From Firmicutes bacterium HGW-Firmicutes-11 (GTDB lineage: Bacteria; Bacillota; Clostridia; Peptostreptococcales; Anaerovoracaceae), in NCBI GenBank assembly GCA_002840285.1, contig PHAE01000002.1, positions 1 to 64,000 of the forward strand: a stretch of DNA of 64,000 nucleotides. The letters are read 5' to 3'. A program made the translations under genes and the position numbers. The notes under the pieces were generated by a model, which worked only from the letters and a program-made list of their open reading frames with translations, was not told the DNA's origin and did no database searches. Positions 52,914 to 61,677 of the stretch are shown piece by piece; the first letter of the stretch is position 1, and the number at the start of each line of letters is the position of its first letter.

Positions 52914-53816
52914 TCAGGAAATCATTCCGCCAAGAAAAATCGTTACGGTCAGAGACCCCATCAGTATAACATAGTTCTTGATCGATACTGAGAATGTGGT
53001 TTCTTTTTCCTGCTTCTGCCGAAAGACCTGAATGTTTTTCCTTATGGGCCAGATGGTCAGAAGCATCAGCAAGCACGTCAGTGGAAGCATTCCAAACAAT
53101 ATCATGACCAAGGTAGTCCCGTATGCAATGTAGTAGATCCAGGCGAACAGGTCAAGTGACCTTGCTCCAAGATAATACGGCAATGTGAACCGTTTGACAA
53201 GGACATCTTTTTCTAGGTCGCATATATTGTTGGCCAACATGATGTTCGCTGTCGCGCACACCGGATTGACTGACAGCAAAAGTAATGTCAGTACAGGCAC
53301 GACGTGGACTTGCAACCGGATGATATCAAACCCCAGGTACAGAGACAGATACGTTCCCGCAGGCATGTTGATGTAAAGCAACAGAAACGGGATGAAAAGT
53401 CCATAAAGCAACCCGGAAAGCAATTCGCCCAGCGGTTGTCTGGAAATCGGAACCGGCCCAAAAGTATAGAAGATGCCCACAAGGAAACAAAACCCGCCGG
53501 TCAGCAAGACCACCGCATCGGTGAAATACACTAATGTAAGACCTGCAATCGTACTGAAAACGAGAAGTGTCACTAAGATCGCCAGTGCTTTCGGCCGTTC
53601 GAAGGGCAAAACCTGATCGTTGGACTTGGTATCGATGTAATTGTTGATTGCCGTCGTCGTCAGATCGAAAAGCAACATGCCTGCAAAAAAGAGTCCTGTC
53701 AGTTTCCAGTCGATGGGCTGTTCCCTGTAGGTCAGGTAAGCGATCGTCATCAAAAAAGCAAACAGACTGGTGATCTTCGTGCGAATCTCGACGTAGTTTA
53801 AAAATCTGGAAACCAT
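52914..53816 (-). CDS. dmkA: UbiA-family prenyltransferase for demethylmenaquinone (DmkA-like)
   Basis: This 300-residue polytopic enzyme joins a polyprenyl chain to 1,4-dihydroxy-2-naphthoate to form demethylmenaquinone. The two Asp-rich motifs are NNYIDTKSND (after membrane helix 2) and NNICDLEKD. It is related to MenA. The ATG at 53816 is well spaced from AGGTG; the GTG at 53825 overlaps that site. No menG methyltransferase is adjacent, in keeping with use of demethylmenaquinone by FLEET. Confidence 0.9.
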   Translation of the reverse strand: MVSRFLNYVEIRTKITSLFAFLMTIAYLTYREQPIDWKLTGLFFAGMLLFDLTTTAINNYIDTKSNDQVLPFERPKALAILVTLLVFSTIAGLTLVYFTDAVVLLTGGFCFLVGIFYTFGPVPISRQPLGELLSGLLYGLFIPFLLLYINMPAGTYLSLYLGFDIIRLQVHVVPVLTLLLLSVNPVCATANIMLANNICDLEKDVLVKRFTLPYYLGARSLDLFAWIYYIAYGTTLVMILFGMLPLTCLLMLLTIWPIRKNIQVFRQKQEKETTFSVSIKNYVILMGSLTVTIFLGGMIS

Positions 53817-53825
53817 TTGCTTCAC

Positions 53826-54806
53826 CTAAAACACGCGGTATGCACTGTTCAGAATGGACGACAGTCGCAGGTGCTTCTCCTGAGAAAGCTCAAGCTCCTC
53901 CAGTATTTTCAATGACTTCATATAATATTTTTTTGCCAAAGAACGTGTATAAATCAAACCTCCTGCCTTGCGGACCGCCTCGTTGATTTCTTCCCGTTTC
54001 AGACCGGAGGTGGCCGCTTTCTCTTTGAATCCGGCCAGAGTCCGAAAGGCGTGAATGAGGGGCAAGGTGATGACGTTTTGTTCGTAATCCGACTGCACCG
54101 GCTTCTTCGCCACATGCTCTGTCGTTTCAAAATCCATACAATCGTCGGTCAGCTGAAAGATCATACCGATGTATCTTCCGAGATTGGAGTACTTTCTGAT
54201 GATTCTCTGATCGGTTTCGCTGAGGATCGATCCCGCATAGAACGCCGCTTCAAAGAGAGCTGCTGTCTTCCCGGAGATGATTTTCAGATACCGATGTACC
54301 GACAGGTCGAAGTTGGCGTTGTTTATGTGCTGTTGCAGTTCGCCGAGCACGACCCGGGACAGGTGTTTCGGCATATCAAATTTCAGATACTCTTCTTTGT
54401 CCGACGCATCGCCAGCCAGCATCAATGCTGCGCAAAGCAGATAGTCTCCACAGATGACAGCAGTACGCTTGCCGTACTTCTTCTGCAAGGAGAGTTCTCC
54501 CCTTCTCAATTCCGCATTGTCGATCACATCGTCGTGAACCAGTGTTGCCAGATGGACCAGTTCGATTGCTGCCGCAAAGCGGATCGCATCCTTGTGGATC
54601 GCTCCTTCCTTATCGATGGCGCACGTCAGCAGGGACACACCGCGAATGTATTTGCCGGTCGATTTCGTAAGGTGAGCGGTGTATTCCCGGATGATCCTGG
54701 GCGAGGCGGACAAAACTTTGTCCACCTCATCCCGCACCATGGAAAGCGTCTCGTCGATCGACGATGCATTCCAGTCGGTTTTATCAATTGCTCTGTTGTT
54801 AATCAT
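53826..54806 (-). CDS. dmkB: Polyprenyl diphosphate synthase (DmkB-like)
   Basis: This 326-residue trans-isoprenyl diphosphate synthase makes the side chain for the FLEET quinone. The first Asp-rich motif is LVHDDVIDNAELRRG, and the second is FQLTDDCMDFE. Length and motifs fit long-chain (C30-C40) synthases. It overlaps the ndh2 gene by 8 nt and is followed by dmkA after 9 nt. Confidence 0.92.
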   Translation of the reverse strand: MINNRAIDKTDWNASSIDETLSMVRDEVDKVLSASPRIIREYTAHLTKSTGKYIRGVSLLTCAIDKEGAIHKDAIRFAAAIELVHLATLVHDDVIDNAELRRGELSLQKKYGKRTAVICGDYLLCAALMLAGDASDKEEYLKFDMPKHLSRVVLGELQQHINNANFDLSVHRYLKIISGKTAALFEAAFYAGSILSETDQRIIRKYSNLGRYIGMIFQLTDDCMDFETTEHVAKKPVQSDYEQNVITLPLIHAFRTLAGFKEKAATSGLKREEINEAVRKAGGLIYTRSLAKKYYMKSLKILEELELSQEKHLRLSSILNSAYRVF

Positions 54807-56805
54807 TATAAATGTAAAGCTTTCTCACCCATCCGAGTTTTTTCCATCCCTTTTTCAGCGCAGGCAAGGCGTAGTAATCCAGTCCAAAGGTCCTTCCGCC
54901 GCCGATCAACACTGCGATTCCGGCAAAAATCATCCAGAACGTCCCCAAGTACAGTCCAGTTGTGGACACAAACATGAATTGGAGAATGAGGGACACACCC
55001 GCTGCCGGGAAGGTGAAGAGTCCGCCGATCAGAGCAAGTCCGATCACGATCTCTAAAATGACGATCGACGATTGCATCACGATCTGTATGCTGTCGTTGG
55101 GCAAAATCAGAGTATCGATGAACCAGTCGATCAGAGGAACATTCAGTTTAAACGCCAGATCGCTGAGTGTCGATTCCGCCAATTCTTTGCCACTGACAAG
55201 TATGGTCTGGAAAAGCCCGAGAAAATCCCAGTTGATGATGGCTGTTCCCATTGATGCAGCTACTTCGCCGCCACCTTCTGCCGCTGCGCCTGTTGCTGCT
55301 GTCACAGCATCGGTCACTGCTTCTGCTTCTCCGGTTGCGCCTGACCATTCGTCGGTTCCCGGGTTGAGGATCATATTGTACCAAGTTCTGGCTCCTCCGA
55401 AGAAACCGGTCAGCATCGGTGTGTTGAACCAACCTTCCATCGCCTTCAATATGCCTTCGTAAAGCCATACTGCTCCCAACCAAATCCGAAGAGGTACCAG
55501 CAAAAAGCTTGGTGTACGATTTGAAAAATGTCCGCCTACAAAACTTCTGCGGTCACGAATGGTAAAGAATTCGTGGCGCATGTAACTCCAAACCTTGTTC
55601 CAGCCCAATACTTGTGTAAAATAGATCAAGTTGATCATATGTTTGGCAAACATGGCGAGGAAGGAAGGAAGATTGATCATAGCGTTTGGTGTTCCCACTC
55701 GCGCTACCCCGTATCTTCCGCCGATACAAACCATGAAACCGTGGAAGGATGGTTTATATTTTTCCATCTCCCCTTTGCCGGTGATCGTACATTCGATATT
55801 CTTTGCCGCAGTTGAAGCACTGTGTTCGCAGTTTTCAACGACCTGCGGAACCGGCCGCTCTTCCCCTTCCGGGATATAAAGCATATTGTCGCCGATGACG
55901 AATACGTCCTGATTGTCGATGGAACGAAGGTAGGGATCGATTTTGATGCGATTCCTGGCCGCAGATTCCAGCACTTTTGCAGCTTCTCCAGTGATGTCGG
56001 CGCTCTCGACGCCGGCTCCCCAGATGACCGTGGACGCGATATGTTTGGTTGTGACGTCATCTTTCTTCGTCTCGATGAAATCCGGACCGATGGCTACTAC
56101 ATTTGTGCCAAGGAGGGTTTTGACACCCATCTTCTTCAGGCGTCTTTCCACTTTCACAGACAACTCCGGAGGAAGATTTGGCACTGTGCGGTCCAGTATG
56201 TCGATGACACCAACTGTGACATCGTCCCGGTCGATCTCGAACTTGTCGCATATGATCGGCAGATACTCAGCCAATTCGCCGGCCATTTCCACACCGGTAA
56301 ATCCTGCACCAACAACATAAATGGAGAGAAGTGCTTTGCGCTCCTCTTTGTCGGCGATCCGGCAAGCTCTTCGGAACAAATTGATGAGATGATGGCGAAT
56401 CGCGATTGCATCGTCATAGGACCACAACCTGAACGCATGCTCTTCTGCACCTGGAGTCCCGAAAAACGTCGGTTTCGATCCGGCGCAGAGAACCAGGTAG
56501 TCGTACTCGTATGTGTCCATCTTGCCGATGGCTTTTTTCCCTTCGAAATCGAAAGATGTGATCGTATCAAGCCGAACATCTACTTTCCTGCCGGCGAACA
56601 CTTTTGACAAGCTAACACGGATGCTGTCCTCGTCCACCCGGTTTGCCGCAACTTCGTGAAGCTCAGTGAGCATCGCGTGGAACGGGTTTTTATCAATAAT
56701 GGTGATGTCGATCTCATCATTCTTCTTAAACTTCCTTGCAAGCTTCTTCGCTACCAGGATCCCGGCGTATCCGGCGCCAACGATCACAATTTTTTTCTTT
56801 TCCAT
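54799..56805 (-). CDS. ndh2: Type II NADH dehydrogenase with C-terminal membrane domain (Ndh2 of FLEET)
   Basis: This 668-residue flavoprotein oxidises NADH and reduces the dedicated quinone without pumping protons. The N-terminal 400 residues are a pyridine nucleotide-disulfide type NDH-2, with FAD motif VIVGAGYAGILVAKKL, NADH motif VVGAGFTGVEMAGELA and the FAD-contact motif VFVIGDN. The C-terminal 230 residues form about four membrane helices of DoxX type, as in Listeria Ndh2. A low-complexity Ala/Gly/Glu linker (about 495-525) separates two of them. The ATG at 56805 follows GTAGGAGG. It is the first gene of the FLEET operon. Confidence 0.93.
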   Translation of the reverse strand: MEKKKIVIVGAGYAGILVAKKLARKFKKNDEIDITIIDKNPFHAMLTELHEVAANRVDEDSIRVSLSKVFAGRKVDVRLDTITSFDFEGKKAIGKMDTYEYDYLVLCAGSKPTFFGTPGAEEHAFRLWSYDDAIAIRHHLINLFRRACRIADKEERKALLSIYVVGAGFTGVEMAGELAEYLPIICDKFEIDRDDVTVGVIDILDRTVPNLPPELSVKVERRLKKMGVKTLLGTNVVAIGPDFIETKKDDVTTKHIASTVIWGAGVESADITGEAAKVLESAARNRIKIDPYLRSIDNQDVFVIGDNMLYIPEGEERPVPQVVENCEHSASTAAKNIECTITGKGEMEKYKPSFHGFMVCIGGRYGVARVGTPNAMINLPSFLAMFAKHMINLIYFTQVLGWNKVWSYMRHEFFTIRDRRSFVGGHFSNRTPSFLLVPLRIWLGAVWLYEGILKAMEGWFNTPMLTGFFGGARTWYNMILNPGTDEWSGATGEAEAVTDAVTAATGAAAEGGGEVAASMGTAIINWDFLGLFQTILVSGKELAESTLSDLAFKLNVPLIDWFIDTLILPNDSIQIVMQSSIVILEIVIGLALIGGLFTFPAAGVSLILQFMFVSTTGLYLGTFWMIFAGIAVLIGGGRTFGLDYYALPALKKGWKKLGWVRKLYIYND

Positions 56806-56832
56806 CCCTGCCTCCTACTCAAAATATGCTCT

Positions 56833-56861
56833 ATTCTCGCAGAAACACCAATGATTGTCAA
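56833..56861 (-). promoter_or_regulatory. Sigma-70-type promoter of the FLEET operon
   Basis: The minus strand has a perfect TTGACA (56861-56856), then 17 bp, then GAGAAT, about 28 nt before the ndh2 start codon. Confidence 0.65.
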
Positions 56862-57264
56862 GGGTTCTGCCAATTCACGGTCTAGCTTGAATTATCTATT
56901 AATTAACCAAATAAACTGGTTTGTCCTGACATCTTTGTGTTCATTTTATCATTCCGGCTCTATCTACCCCATTCCCGTTTTCTCCAAACATAAGTTTCAT
57001 GACAAAGAAAAATATGAGAAGCGCATCCTCGATTTGATACCATGGGATGCGCTTCATTACAGTATTGCGAAATCAAAAGAAACTTAAATGTGAACAAAAA
57101 CGATATAGTATGTCCTGTTATACGTTATTGTTTTCACAATTTTTCGTTTTGTTTTACCGAATGACACAAATATTTTTTTTATCGTTATTCTTTTTTCAGC
57201 TACAGCTTCAGTTGTGCCTTGAGAAGTGTCGCGGATTGTGAATGCAATCACACCAAGTTCCCTT
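56862..57264. other. Intergenic region upstream of the FLEET operon with an 11-bp dyad
   Basis: This 403-nt, AT-rich stretch has no convincing gene; the short frames in it lack ribosome sites. The main structure is a perfect 11-bp inverted repeat, GAAGCGCATCC (57018-57028) with GGATGCGCTTC (57045-57055), with a 16-nt loop. On the minus strand it is followed by a T-rich TATTTTTCTTT, so it may terminate the SPFH-RHH transcript. As a distal operator for ndh2 it would lie about 160 bp upstream of the promoter. A smaller dyad AACCA-N7-TGGTT lies near 56905. Confidence 0.5.
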
Positions 57265-57456
57265 CTATTTTTTCCCGGCCCGGTGCTTCTTAACTGATTC
57301 CGTCAGGAGGTATTCGATCTGTCCGTTGATCGAGCGAAAATCGTCCTCTGCCCATGCCGCCAGTTCTTTCCAAAGAGAAGGCGAGAGTCGTAAAAGAATC
57401 TGCTTTCTGTCCTTGTCTGTTACTTCTTTTTTTTGGCTATCCATGCCATTCCTCAA
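57265..57456 (-). CDS. Small ribbon-helix-helix (Arc-type) protein
   Basis: This 63-residue basic protein has the core [20 protein letters not shown], then [16 protein letters not shown], the beta-strand and two-helix pattern of Arc/MetJ-type DNA-binding proteins. It begins at ATG 57456, directly before the SPFH gene's stop region, so the two are one operon. Such small RHH proteins follow SPFH genes in other clostridia, as I recall. Its target is unknown. It could be autoregulatory or antitoxin-like, but no toxin gene is adjacent. Confidence 0.8.
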   Translation of the reverse strand: MRNGMDSQKKEVTDKDRKQILLRLSPSLWKELAAWAEDDFRSINGQIEYLLTESVKKHRAGKK

Positions 57457-57457
57457 A

Positions 57458-58492
57458 TCAATACAGCGATCCGCTGTTCACAATGGGCTGTGGGTCCTTG
57501 TTGCTGCATAGTACCACAAGCAGATTGCTGACCATTGCCGCTTTTCTTTCTTCATCCAGGTGGACGATGTTATTATCGTTCAATTTTGTGAGCGCCATTT
57601 CTACCATACCAACAGCGCCTTCCACGATCATTTGTCTTGCATCGATGATGGCAGTTGCCTGTTGCCGCTGGAGCATCGCAGAAGCAATTTCCGGAGCATA
57701 GGCCAAATGAGTGATCCGAGCCTCTGCGATCTCAAGACCAGCGATATCGACTTTCATCTGGATTTCCTCTTTCAGTCGGGCAGCGACATCGAGGCTGCTT
57801 CCCCGCAAGGTCGTCTCGTTATCCTCCGAAGCACTGTCATAGGGGTAGAGGCGAACTATGTTCCTAAGAGCGGAATCGCATTGGATCGAGAGGTATTCCA
57901 CGTAGTTATCTACATTAAATACTGCTTTCGCTGTATTGACGACTCTCCAGATCACGACGATGCCTATGATGATAGGATTGCCCAGCTTGTCATTGATCTT
58001 TTGCTTTTCGTTGCTCAGAGTCATCGCTTTCAAAGAGATCACTTTTTTGCTTCGAAGCTGTAACTGCATTCCGGCTTGCTTGCCTTTTCCACTCTGTGCC
58101 TGTTGTTCTGCAACAAAGGAAACAGAAGGTTGACTATCCCCGGCTGGATTGGAGGCGGCCACGAAGGGATTGACAAAGAAGAATCCCGCTCCCTTCAGCG
58201 TCCCGTAATACTTGCCGAACAGAGTCAGTACCAGGGCGTCATTGGGCTTCAGGATTTTCAAGCCGGCATAGAGAATAGGGCCGATCAGAAACGCATACAG
58301 AGCAAAAATGACCAACAGGATCACTGCACTGGTAACTCCCGATTCGAGGCGTATTATACTGTTGATGACCCCAAAGACTGCTCCTATGATCAGTGCGGAA
58401 TTGAGGATCAGCATCAGCATACCATTGATCGACCATGCTTTGATTTCCTCGTAATGCATTTGTTTATCTGTTTGTTCTATTCCATTATTCAC
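57458..58492 (-). CDS. SPFH/Band 7 domain membrane protein
   Basis: This 344-residue protein has two to three N-terminal hydrophobic segments (about 25-95) and an SPFH/stomatin-prohibitin domain (about 90-300; [30 protein letters not shown]). An amphipathic segment follows, with [20 protein letters not shown]. Proteins of this family scaffold membrane microdomains. The start is GTG 58492, 8 nt after AAAGGAGG. It is followed without a gap by the RHH gene. Confidence 0.9.
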   Translation of the reverse strand: MNNGIEQTDKQMHYEEIKAWSINGMLMLILNSALIIGAVFGVINSIIRLESGVTSAVILLVIFALYAFLIGPILYAGLKILKPNDALVLTLFGKYYGTLKGAGFFFVNPFVAASNPAGDSQPSVSFVAEQQAQSGKGKQAGMQLQLRSKKVISLKAMTLSNEKQKINDKLGNPIIIGIVVIWRVVNTAKAVFNVDNYVEYLSIQCDSALRNIVRLYPYDSASEDNETTLRGSSLDVAARLKEEIQMKVDIAGLEIAEARITHLAYAPEIASAMLQRQQATAIIDARQMIVEGAVGMVEMALTKLNDNNIVHLDEERKAAMVSNLLVVLCSNKDPQPIVNSGSLY

Positions 58493-58528
58493 GTTCGGTT
58501 CCTCCTTTTACATCGAAATATCTTATTG

Positions 58529-58543
58529 ATATCACAATGATAT
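58529..58543. promoter_or_regulatory. Candidate operator dyad upstream of the SPFH gene
   Basis: ATATCACAATGATAT is a perfect 6-3-6 inverted repeat 37 nt upstream of the GTG start. The regulator could be the co-encoded RHH protein (inference). Confidence 0.35.
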
Positions 58544-58572
58544 TACTTTGCAGAAACCGATTTGTCAAGTAG

Positions 58573-60405
58573 TTATTGACGCAATGCCCTCAACGCATTG
58601 AGCACTGCCAAAAAAGTGACGCCGACATCAGCAAACACGGCAGCCCACATGCTGGCGATCCCAATGGCTCCGAGTATCATGACCGCGGCCTTCACTCCCA
58701 AGGCAAGAGCAATGTTTTCTTTTGCTATCCGCAAGGTTTTTCTTGAGATCGTGATCGCTTCTCCCACTTTGCCGGGTTCGTCGGTCATCAGTACCACATC
58801 AGCAGCTTCGATGGCTGCATCGGAACCCAATGCGCCCATGGCAATGCCGATATCTGCTCTCGCAAGCACAGGAGCGTCGTTGATCCCATCCCCGACAAAC
58901 GCCAGCGTAGCCCCACTGGTAGTTTCTATGAGCAGTTCCTCCAGTTTCTTGACTTTACCATCCGGCAGCAGATTCCCGAATACTTGATCGACCTCCAACA
59001 GCGAACCGATCTCTTTTGCCACTTCTTGTTCATCACCCGTCAGCATGACGATACGTTCGACCCCAAGCCTGTGTAGTTTTTTGATTGCGGCACTACTGTC
59101 AGGTTTGATCTCGTCTCCGATGACGATATACCCTACATATTTCCCTTCCACCGCAACGTGTACTGTGGTATCAAGCGTTGCGCTTTGGAGAATGTCGATC
59201 CCATTTTCCTGCATCCATCTTCTGTTTCCAGCAATGGTCTTTTTCCCATCAAGTTTAAGAGTCACCCCTTTGCCTGCATGTTCTTCTGCTTCTGTGATCC
59301 TGACTTGGTCCAATGGCTTACCATAAGCCTCCTTTAATGACGCGGCGATCGGGTGGTTAGACAAAGATTCTGCATGCGCAGCGATCTCCAACAGCTTTTC
59401 GTCGGAGATTCCGCTTCCGTTTATTTGGGTGACCTGGAACACGCCTTTGGTCAAGGTTCCGGTCTTGTCGAAAACGACGGTCTGAACCTTTGCGAGCGCT
59501 TCGATCGCGGAAGCTCCTTTTACCAGGATCCCTCTTCTGGAAGCTCCGCCGATTCCCCCAAAGAAACTCATAGGAACCGAGATCACAAGCGCGCAGGGGC
59601 AGGAAACCACAAGAAATATCAGTGCCCGATAGATCCACGGATCAAATGGCTCTTTGAGCAGGAGTGGTGGAAGCGTCGCCAAGAGCACTGCAAATACAAC
59701 GACCACAGGAGTATAATACCGAGTGAATCTGGTTATGAACCGTTCCGTTTTCGCCTTTTTACTGCTTGCATATTCCACGAGTTCCAGAATCCTGCTCACT
59801 GTCGACTGGCTGTATTCGCGAACTACTTTTAAAGTCAGTACCCCGTTGAGATTAACGCAACCACTCATTATTTCATCACCCGGCGCAACATCCTTCGGCG
59901 CAGATTCGCCGGTGAGCGCTGCCATATCCAGAGTAGAAAAGCCGTCGATGACAGTAGCATCCAGGGGAACCCGTTCTCCCGGTTTCAGAAGTATGATATC
60001 TCCCACTTTCACAACAGCCGGATCCACTTTTCGGAATGTGTCTCCTTCTTTTAAGTTTGCGTGATCCGGTCGAAGATCCATCAACTGGGTGATGTTTCTT
60101 TTCGATCGATCCACTGCGTAACCTTGAAACAATTCGCCGATCTGATAAAAGAGCATGACGGCAACCCCTTCCGGGTGCTCGCCGATCACGAACGCTCCGA
60201 TCGAAGCGATCGACATCAGAAAATTTTCATCAAAGACGTATCCCTTCAGAATATTTTTGCCCGCACGAAGAAGAACGTCACCACCAGCGAGGAGGTATAC
60301 AAATAAGAAAGGGACGTAGGATGGTCCAGCGGAATCAAAAGGAAACAACAAAAAAAATCCAAAGAGAAACAAGGCCACTATGATGCGGATCAACTGAGCT
60401 TTCAT
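58573..60405 (-). CDS. Heavy-metal P1B-type ATPase (Zn/Cd/Pb exporter type)
   Basis: This 610-residue P-type ATPase exports soft metals. Motifs are the membrane CPC in VVSCPCALVIS, actuator TGESAPK, phosphorylation DKTGTLTKG, the HP motif SNHPIAASL and GDGINDAPVLARADIG. The last membrane helix has an aspartate in FADVGVTFLAV, typical of the Zn/Cd/Pb subgroup rather than copper pumps. There is no N-terminal HMA domain. Its start overlaps the ArsR regulator's stop by 4 nt, so regulator and pump form one operon. Confidence 0.92.
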   Translation of the reverse strand: MKAQLIRIIVALFLFGFFLLFPFDSAGPSYVPFLFVYLLAGGDVLLRAGKNILKGYVFDENFLMSIASIGAFVIGEHPEGVAVMLFYQIGELFQGYAVDRSKRNITQLMDLRPDHANLKEGDTFRKVDPAVVKVGDIILLKPGERVPLDATVIDGFSTLDMAALTGESAPKDVAPGDEIMSGCVNLNGVLTLKVVREYSQSTVSRILELVEYASSKKAKTERFITRFTRYYTPVVVVFAVLLATLPPLLLKEPFDPWIYRALIFLVVSCPCALVISVPMSFFGGIGGASRRGILVKGASAIEALAKVQTVVFDKTGTLTKGVFQVTQINGSGISDEKLLEIAAHAESLSNHPIAASLKEAYGKPLDQVRITEAEEHAGKGVTLKLDGKKTIAGNRRWMQENGIDILQSATLDTTVHVAVEGKYVGYIVIGDEIKPDSSAAIKKLHRLGVERIVMLTGDEQEVAKEIGSLLEVDQVFGNLLPDGKVKKLEELLIETTSGATLAFVGDGINDAPVLARADIGIAMGALGSDAAIEAADVVLMTDEPGKVGEAITISRKTLRIAKENIALALGVKAAVMILGAIGIASMWAAVFADVGVTFLAVLNALRALRQ

Positions 60406-60782
60406 CGTTTCACCTGTTTCTTTCTGTCCTCTTCAATGTGAGCCAGTCCCATTTCGAAGATCATCTTGACGTGATCATCTGCGAGAGAGTACAACACCAT
60501 TTTTCCCATCCGGCGGGCTTTCACAAGCTTAGCCAGCTTCAACGCTTTCAACTGATGGGAGATGGCTGATTTTGTCATGTTGAGCAATACGGCAAGATCG
60601 CAGCCACACAATTCGTTTTCGTCCAATGCGCAAAGTATGTTGACTCGAGTGCTGTCGCCAAGGACTTTGAAAAAATCTGCCAGGACATAGAGCGTCTCTT
60701 CCTCGGGCATTTTCCCTTTTACCCGCTGGACGATCTCGCCGTGTATCACCGTACAATCACATAATATAGGTTCCGCTTTCAA
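60402..60782 (-). CDS. ArsR/SmtB-family metal-sensing repressor (CadC-like)
   Basis: This 126-residue winged-helix repressor controls the adjacent metal ATPase. It has the CadC-type sensing cysteines C8 and C10 near the N-terminus and C59 and C61 in NELCGCDLA on the helix before the recognition helix. The recognition region is MTKSAISHQLKALK. Metal binding (Cd, Pb or Zn) should release it from DNA. The start is TTG 60782, 6 nt after AGGAGG. A matching operator lies at 60824-60841. Confidence 0.93.
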   Translation of the reverse strand: MKAEPILCDCTVIHGEIVQRVKGKMPEEETLYVLADFFKVLGDSTRVNILCALDENELCGCDLAVLLNMTKSAISHQLKALKLAKLVKARRMGKMVLYSLADDHVKMIFEMGLAHIEEDRKKQVKR

Positions 60783-60823
60783 TGGCTGCCTCCTTATCTT
60801 GTTTGTCGATCTTTAGTTTATCA

Positions 60824-60841
60824 GTTGAACAATCGTTCAAC
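60824..60841. promoter_or_regulatory. ArsR/SmtB-type operator
   Basis: GTTGAAC-AATC-GTTCAAC is a perfect inverted repeat that resembles known CadC/SmtB operators (TGAACA-type half sites). It covers the predicted transcription start of the arsR-ATPase operon. Confidence 0.75.
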
Positions 60842-60844
60842 TAT

Positions 60845-60873
60845 AAGATAGCAAAAGTGCCCTGGTCTGTCAA
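60845..60873 (-). promoter_or_regulatory. Promoter of the arsR-ATPase operon
   Basis: The minus strand reads a perfect TTGACA, then 17 bp, then TATCTT, just upstream of the operator. The TTGACA lies in the loop of the terminator hairpin that ends the DUF4230 gene. Confidence 0.7.
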
Positions 60874-60884
60874 GCAGCCAGGGC
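60859..60884 (-). terminator. Terminator of the DUF4230 gene
   Basis: GCCCTGG pairs with CCAGGGC across a 12-nt loop, followed on the minus strand by ACTTTTGC. It starts 8 nt after the DUF4230 stop and overlaps the next promoter. Confidence 0.65.
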
Positions 60885-60892
60885 AAATACTT

Positions 60893-61495
60893 TTATTGGA
60901 ACCGAACCGTTATATCCTCGTATCCCAGCGAAGAAAGGAAGTTATCCATGATAGCTTTTGCATTGGTTTCAGCCGTCGCAGCTACTTCGACCCTGACCTC
61001 TTCTTCATATCGCTTCATGTCTTCTTTGATCAATGAAGTATCGTCTGCGATATCGAATCGATTGAAAATCCCATTCTGAACATCATAGATCCTTAAGCTG
61101 TCAAGATCCAGCACATTGTCGAAAATCTCTCCTTTTCCAAGAGTGACCGTGACACCATTCTCACCTGTTTCCTCGACTCCAAGCAGCTTACACCCGCCAT
61201 TCAGATACGCGCGATAGCTGATCAAAATCTTTTTGTCGCCCCAACCGAAGGGAAGCTTCCAGTCACCGAGATTCAAGGAGTCTGTGTGTTCCAGGATTTC
61301 CTGATAATGAAACTGCACCGTTGCTAGGTTGCTGACCGCTTCGATTCGTTCGGTCAACAGCATGGAGCGTGTATCTTTGTCATGAGACGACGAAAAGGGA
61401 CCAGTGATATCAACCACACCGGTCGCAAACAAGACAGCGGTAAATACGACGATGACCACCAGTGCGATCGTTATCGCGTTTTTTATTCGTTTCAA
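60893..61495 (-). CDS. DUF4230 family membrane-anchored protein
   Basis: This 200-residue protein of unknown function has an N-terminal membrane helix (about 8-27) and an extracytoplasmic domain. DUF4230-type features are the conserved LATVQFHYQEI near residue 60, KKILISYRAYLNGGCKL and LGKGEIFDNVLDLDSLRIYD. The start is a TTG at 61495 with a weak AGGAA upstream. It stands alone between the ATPase operon and the divergent cyclase gene. Confidence 0.8.
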   Translation of the reverse strand: MKRIKNAITIALVVIVVFTAVLFATGVVDITGPFSSSHDKDTRSMLLTERIEAVSNLATVQFHYQEILEHTDSLNLGDWKLPFGWGDKKILISYRAYLNGGCKLLGVEETGENGVTVTLGKGEIFDNVLDLDSLRIYDVQNGIFNRFDIADDTSLIKEDMKRYEEEVRVEVAATAETNAKAIMDNFLSSLGYEDITVRFQ

Positions 61496-61677
61496 ATCAA
61501 ATTCCTGCTTTCGCTTCGTGTAAAGTTTATCAAGATTGTATCAGTAACCACTCGCTTTGTCTAACCCCTTTTCGATCTGTTCTTTCGCTGTCCCTTGAAT
61601 ATCGGATTGCAACAGAAGGAGATTTGATATAAAATGATTTTTGAATGCAAGCAGCTTCGTCGCCTTCGGAGGACTTC

